Shown: positions 13,315 through 14,744 of the stretch, piece by piece
How positions within the stretch are numbered: the first letter of the stretch is position 1
Layout of the letters: each line of letters begins with the position of its first letter
From: an uncultured Erysipelotrichaceae bacterium
GTDB lineage: Bacteria > Bacillota_I > Bacilli_A > Erysipelotrichales > Erysipelotrichaceae
DNA: 14,744 nt
Reading direction: 5' to 3'
Assembly (NCBI GenBank): GCA_944325295.1
Contig: CALUZL010000032.1
Coordinates: forward strand, 1 to 14,744
Position numbers and translations under genes: made by a program
Notes under the pieces: generated by a model
The model's input: the letters and a program-made list of their open reading frames with translations, nothing else
Database searches by the model: none
What the model was told of the DNA's origin: nothing

Positions 13315-13350
13315 GCATAATTTACAGGTTAGTGATTTGGCTTTTTGTAA

Positions 13351-13378
13351 TGCACACACCATAAAAAAAGTGTAGAAT
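13351..13378 (+). promoter_or_regulatory. Probable promoter of fba
   Basis: TGCACA (13351-13356), 16-base spacer, TAGAAT (13373-13378). A second candidate -10, TATAAT, is at 13378-13383 but has no -35. Both give a short leader carrying GGGAGG (13391-13396), which is 12 bases before the ATG. Confidence 0.5.
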
Positions 13379-13408
13379 ATAATTAACAAAGGGAGGAATA
13401 AATCAGAC

Positions 13409-14272
13409 ATGTTAGTTAATGCAACAGAGATGTTGAAAAAAGCTCATGAAGGTCATTATGCAGTAGCTCAGTTCAATATCAACAATTTAGAATGGACAAA
13501 AGCGGTCTTAAAGGCTTGTGAAGAGATGAAATCACCGGTTATCTTAGGTGTTTCTGAAGGTGCTGCTAAGTATATGTGCGGCTTTAAAACAGTTGCCGAT
13601 ATGGTCAAAAACATCCATGATCAAATGGGCATCACTGTACCGGTAGCTATCCACTTAGATCATGGTACATTCGAAGGTGCTAAAGCTTGTATCGAAGCCG
13701 GATTCACTTCGGTAATGTTTGATGGTTCACACTATCCGATCGAAGAGAATATGCAAAAATCAAAAGAGATCATCGAGTATGCTCATTCAAAAGGCATCAG
13801 CGTTGAGTGTGAAGTCGGTGGTATCGGTGGTACAGAAGACGGCGTTACATCTAATGGCGAAGTCGCTGATCCTGAAGAGTGCAAGAAAGTCGCTGACTTA
13901 GGTTGTGACTTCTTAGCAGCCGGTATTGGTAATATCCATGGTAAATATCCGGCTGATTGGAAAGGTTTGAACTTTGAAGTTCTCGCCAAGGTCCAAGAAG
14001 CATGTGGTGATAAACCGTTAGTATTGCACGGTGGCAGCGGTATTCCAAAAGACCAGGTCTTAAAAGCTATCTCACTTGGCGTATCAAAGATCAACGTCAA
14101 TACGGAATTACAGCTTGTATTTGCCGATGCGACACGTAAATACATCGAAGCCGGCAAAGATCTTGAAGGCAAAGGTTACGATCCGCGTAAATTATTGGCT
14201 CCGGGCCATGACGCCATCGTTGCTCAATGCAAAGTCATGATCGAAGAATTCGGTTCAGCAAATAAAGCGTAA
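13409..14272 (+). CDS. fba: Class II fructose-1,6-bisphosphate aldolase
   Basis: Zinc-dependent glycolytic enzyme cleaving fructose-1,6-bisphosphate to DHAP and glyceraldehyde-3-phosphate. 287 residues, near the usual 285-290. HLDHG at 82-86 gives the catalytic Asp84 and zinc ligand His85; GNIHGKY and VLHGGSG provide the other two zinc histidines; EVGGIGGTEDG is the mobile loop region. INVNTELQ near the C-terminal part matches the phosphate-binding strand. Tagatose-bisphosphate aldolase is related, but the glycolytic form is more likely given a stand-alone, well-expressed gene. The RBS GGGAGG is 12 bases from ATG, slightly long. A strong terminator follows, so it is monocistronic. Confidence 0.96.
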   Translation: MLVNATEMLKKAHEGHYAVAQFNINNLEWTKAVLKACEEMKSPVILGVSEGAAKYMCGFKTVADMVKNIHDQMGITVPVAIHLDHGTFEGAKACIEAGFTSVMFDGSHYPIEENMQKSKEIIEYAHSKGISVECEVGGIGGTEDGVTSNGEVADPEECKKVADLGCDFLAAGIGNIHGKYPADWKGLNFEVLAKVQEACGDKPLVLHGGSGIPKDQVLKAISLGVSKINVNTELQLVFADATRKYIEAGKDLEGKGYDPRKLLAPGHDAIVAQCKVMIEEFGSANKA

Positions 14273-14298
14273 GCCATATCCAAGAATAAATAAGTAAG

Positions 14299-14345
14299 AA
14301 AGACTGTAAGTACTAACAAGACTTAGTAAATTACAGTCTTTTTTA
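14299..14345 (+). terminator. Strong terminator of fba
   Basis: AAAGACTGTAA/TTACAGTCTTT (11 bp) encloses a second stem TACTAA/TTAGTA with a 6-base loop, then a run of Ts. The two stems are separated by one and two unpaired bases. Confidence 0.92.
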
Positions 14346-14460
14346 TTTGTTAAAATTATAACTTGTGCAAATGAGCGAATTCGTTCACAAATTTATTAGT
14401 AATTTAACAAATATGCCCCGAAAACGCTTTAAATGCTTATTAACATATCATAAATGAATG

Positions 14461-14524
14461 AAACGATCATTTATATTTGCTTAAACGATCAATCAGATGA
14501 TTATTTGATTTTGATTGATCGTTT
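14461..14524 (+). repeat. Three AAACGATCA boxes, two forming a 12-bp dyad
   Basis: AAACGATCA is at 14461-14469 and 14483-14491 (22-base spacing, two helical turns) and inverted at 14516-14524. The second and third extend to a perfect 12-bp inverted repeat (14483-14494 with 14513-14524, 18-base loop). Spacing and repetition suggest binding sites of a dimeric regulator of the PTS operon; an RNA hairpin is the alternative. Confidence 0.6.
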
Positions 14525-14565
14525 TAAATTGAAGGCATCTTGGGCCATATCCTAGTATTTAATTA

Positions 14566-14579
14566 GATAAGCGCTTACA
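14566..14579 (+). promoter_or_regulatory. cre-like catabolite control site
   Basis: GATAAGCGCTTACA differs from the symmetric cre form TGTAAGCGCTTACA only at its first two bases. It lies about 65 bases before the EIIB start, a usual position for CcpA repression of a sugar-uptake operon. Confidence 0.65.
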
Positions 14580-14642
14580 AGTAGATTAGTAAAGATCAAT
14601 TTATGATCAGATTACTGAAAAAGAAAAGGAGACGGAAAGTGT

Positions 14643-14744
14643 ATGAAAATTACAATGGCTAGAATAGACAATCGTCTACTGCACGGCATCGTTATTGCAC
14701 AATATCTGCCAAAAGCCGATTGCCAAAGGATCATGGTCATCGAT
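14643..14744 (+). CDS. PTS EIIB, mannose/sorbose family (partial)
   Basis: First 34 residues of the phosphocarrier subunit of a mannose-family sugar PTS, which accepts phosphate from EIIA and passes it to the incoming sugar. The start MKITMARIDNRLLHG matches the family's N-terminal RIDxRLxHG; His14 is the expected phosphorylated residue. The following IVIAQYLPKADCQRIMVID is the first helix and strand. Mannose, fructose, sorbose or N-acetylgalactosamine specificity cannot be told from this fragment. AAAGGAG ends 11 bases before ATG, rather far. The gene probably leads an operon continuing past the right edge, with a cre-like box and repeated operators upstream. Confidence 0.9.
   Translation, partial: MKITMARIDNRLLHGIVIAQYLPKADCQRIMVID

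Larger units (their letters stand above)
14346..14642 (+). promoter_or_regulatory. Dyad-rich regulatory region before the PTS gene
   Basis: About 300 bases with no gene. It contains a near-palindrome TGAGCGAATTCGTTCA (14372-14387, 14 of 16 symmetric), ATAAATG/CATTTAT (14450-14456 with 14468-14474), the AAACGATCA repeats and the cre-like box listed separately. No convincing -35/-10 pair could be fixed (TATGAT at 14602-14607 lacks a -35), and no sigma-54 -24/-12 pair was seen, although mannose-type PTS operons often use one. Confidence 0.55.

Noticed and set aside
13783..14172. 129-codon open frame on the minus strand inside fba
   Set aside because: Fully antisense to a well-conserved gene, no RBS, composition follows the codon pattern of fba.

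Overview
The window looks like chromosome from a low-GC, anaerobic member of the Bacillota, probably outside the Clostridia. Evidence: an RNA polymerase delta subunit (rpoE), ribosomal protein S12 with the 13-residue Gram-positive insertion, a FemABX peptidyltransferase, mannose-family PTS, a cre-like box, and a rubrerythrin. Erysipelotrichia or a neighbouring deep Bacilli lineage is my guess; no species is claimed. TGA is a normal stop, so the mycoplasma code is not used. Gene content is mostly housekeeping, with one accessory-like stretch at about 3.6-5.3 kb.

Layout. 1-2051 (minus): the str operon rpsL-rpsG-fusA (fusA runs off the left edge), with a clear sigma-A promoter and two perfect dyads in and around its leader. 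2135-4708 (plus): a cytoplasmic GH13 alpha-amylase followed by a secreted lipoprotein split by a single-base frameshift. 4709-5362: a gene-poor stretch with a tandem 46-bp repeat, several terminator-like hairpins, possible gene relics and a candidate small RNA on the minus strand. 5363-10686 (minus): cca-femX, tRNA-Thr(CGU), then a tldD-pmbA pair with overlapping ends. 10748-11350 (plus): rubrerythrin as a single-gene unit. 11354-13186 (plus): an unrecognised 106-residue protein, rpoE, a HAD hydrolase and ispF, closely packed. 13269-14345: class II fructose-bisphosphate aldolase with its own promoter and a strong terminator. 14346-14744: a dyad-rich regulatory region with a cre-like box, leading into the first 34 codons of a mannose-family PTS EIIB.

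How the parts fit. The window mixes translation and tRNA maturation (S12, S7, EF-G, Cca, tRNA-Thr), sugar metabolism (amylase, aldolase, PTS under probable catabolite control), envelope building (FemX, lipoprotein), oxidative stress (rubrerythrin), isoprenoid synthesis (IspF) and transcription (delta). I see no phage, IS element, CRISPR array or defence cassette. The most unusual signals are: several genes whose -10 box sits only 6-12 bases before the start codon with no usable Shine-Dalgarno, suggesting leaderless or near-leaderless mRNAs beside ordinary SD-led genes; the frameshifted lipoprotein; the hairpin-dense 4.7-5.3 kb gap with a possible small RNA; and the repeated AAACGATCA boxes before the PTS gene.
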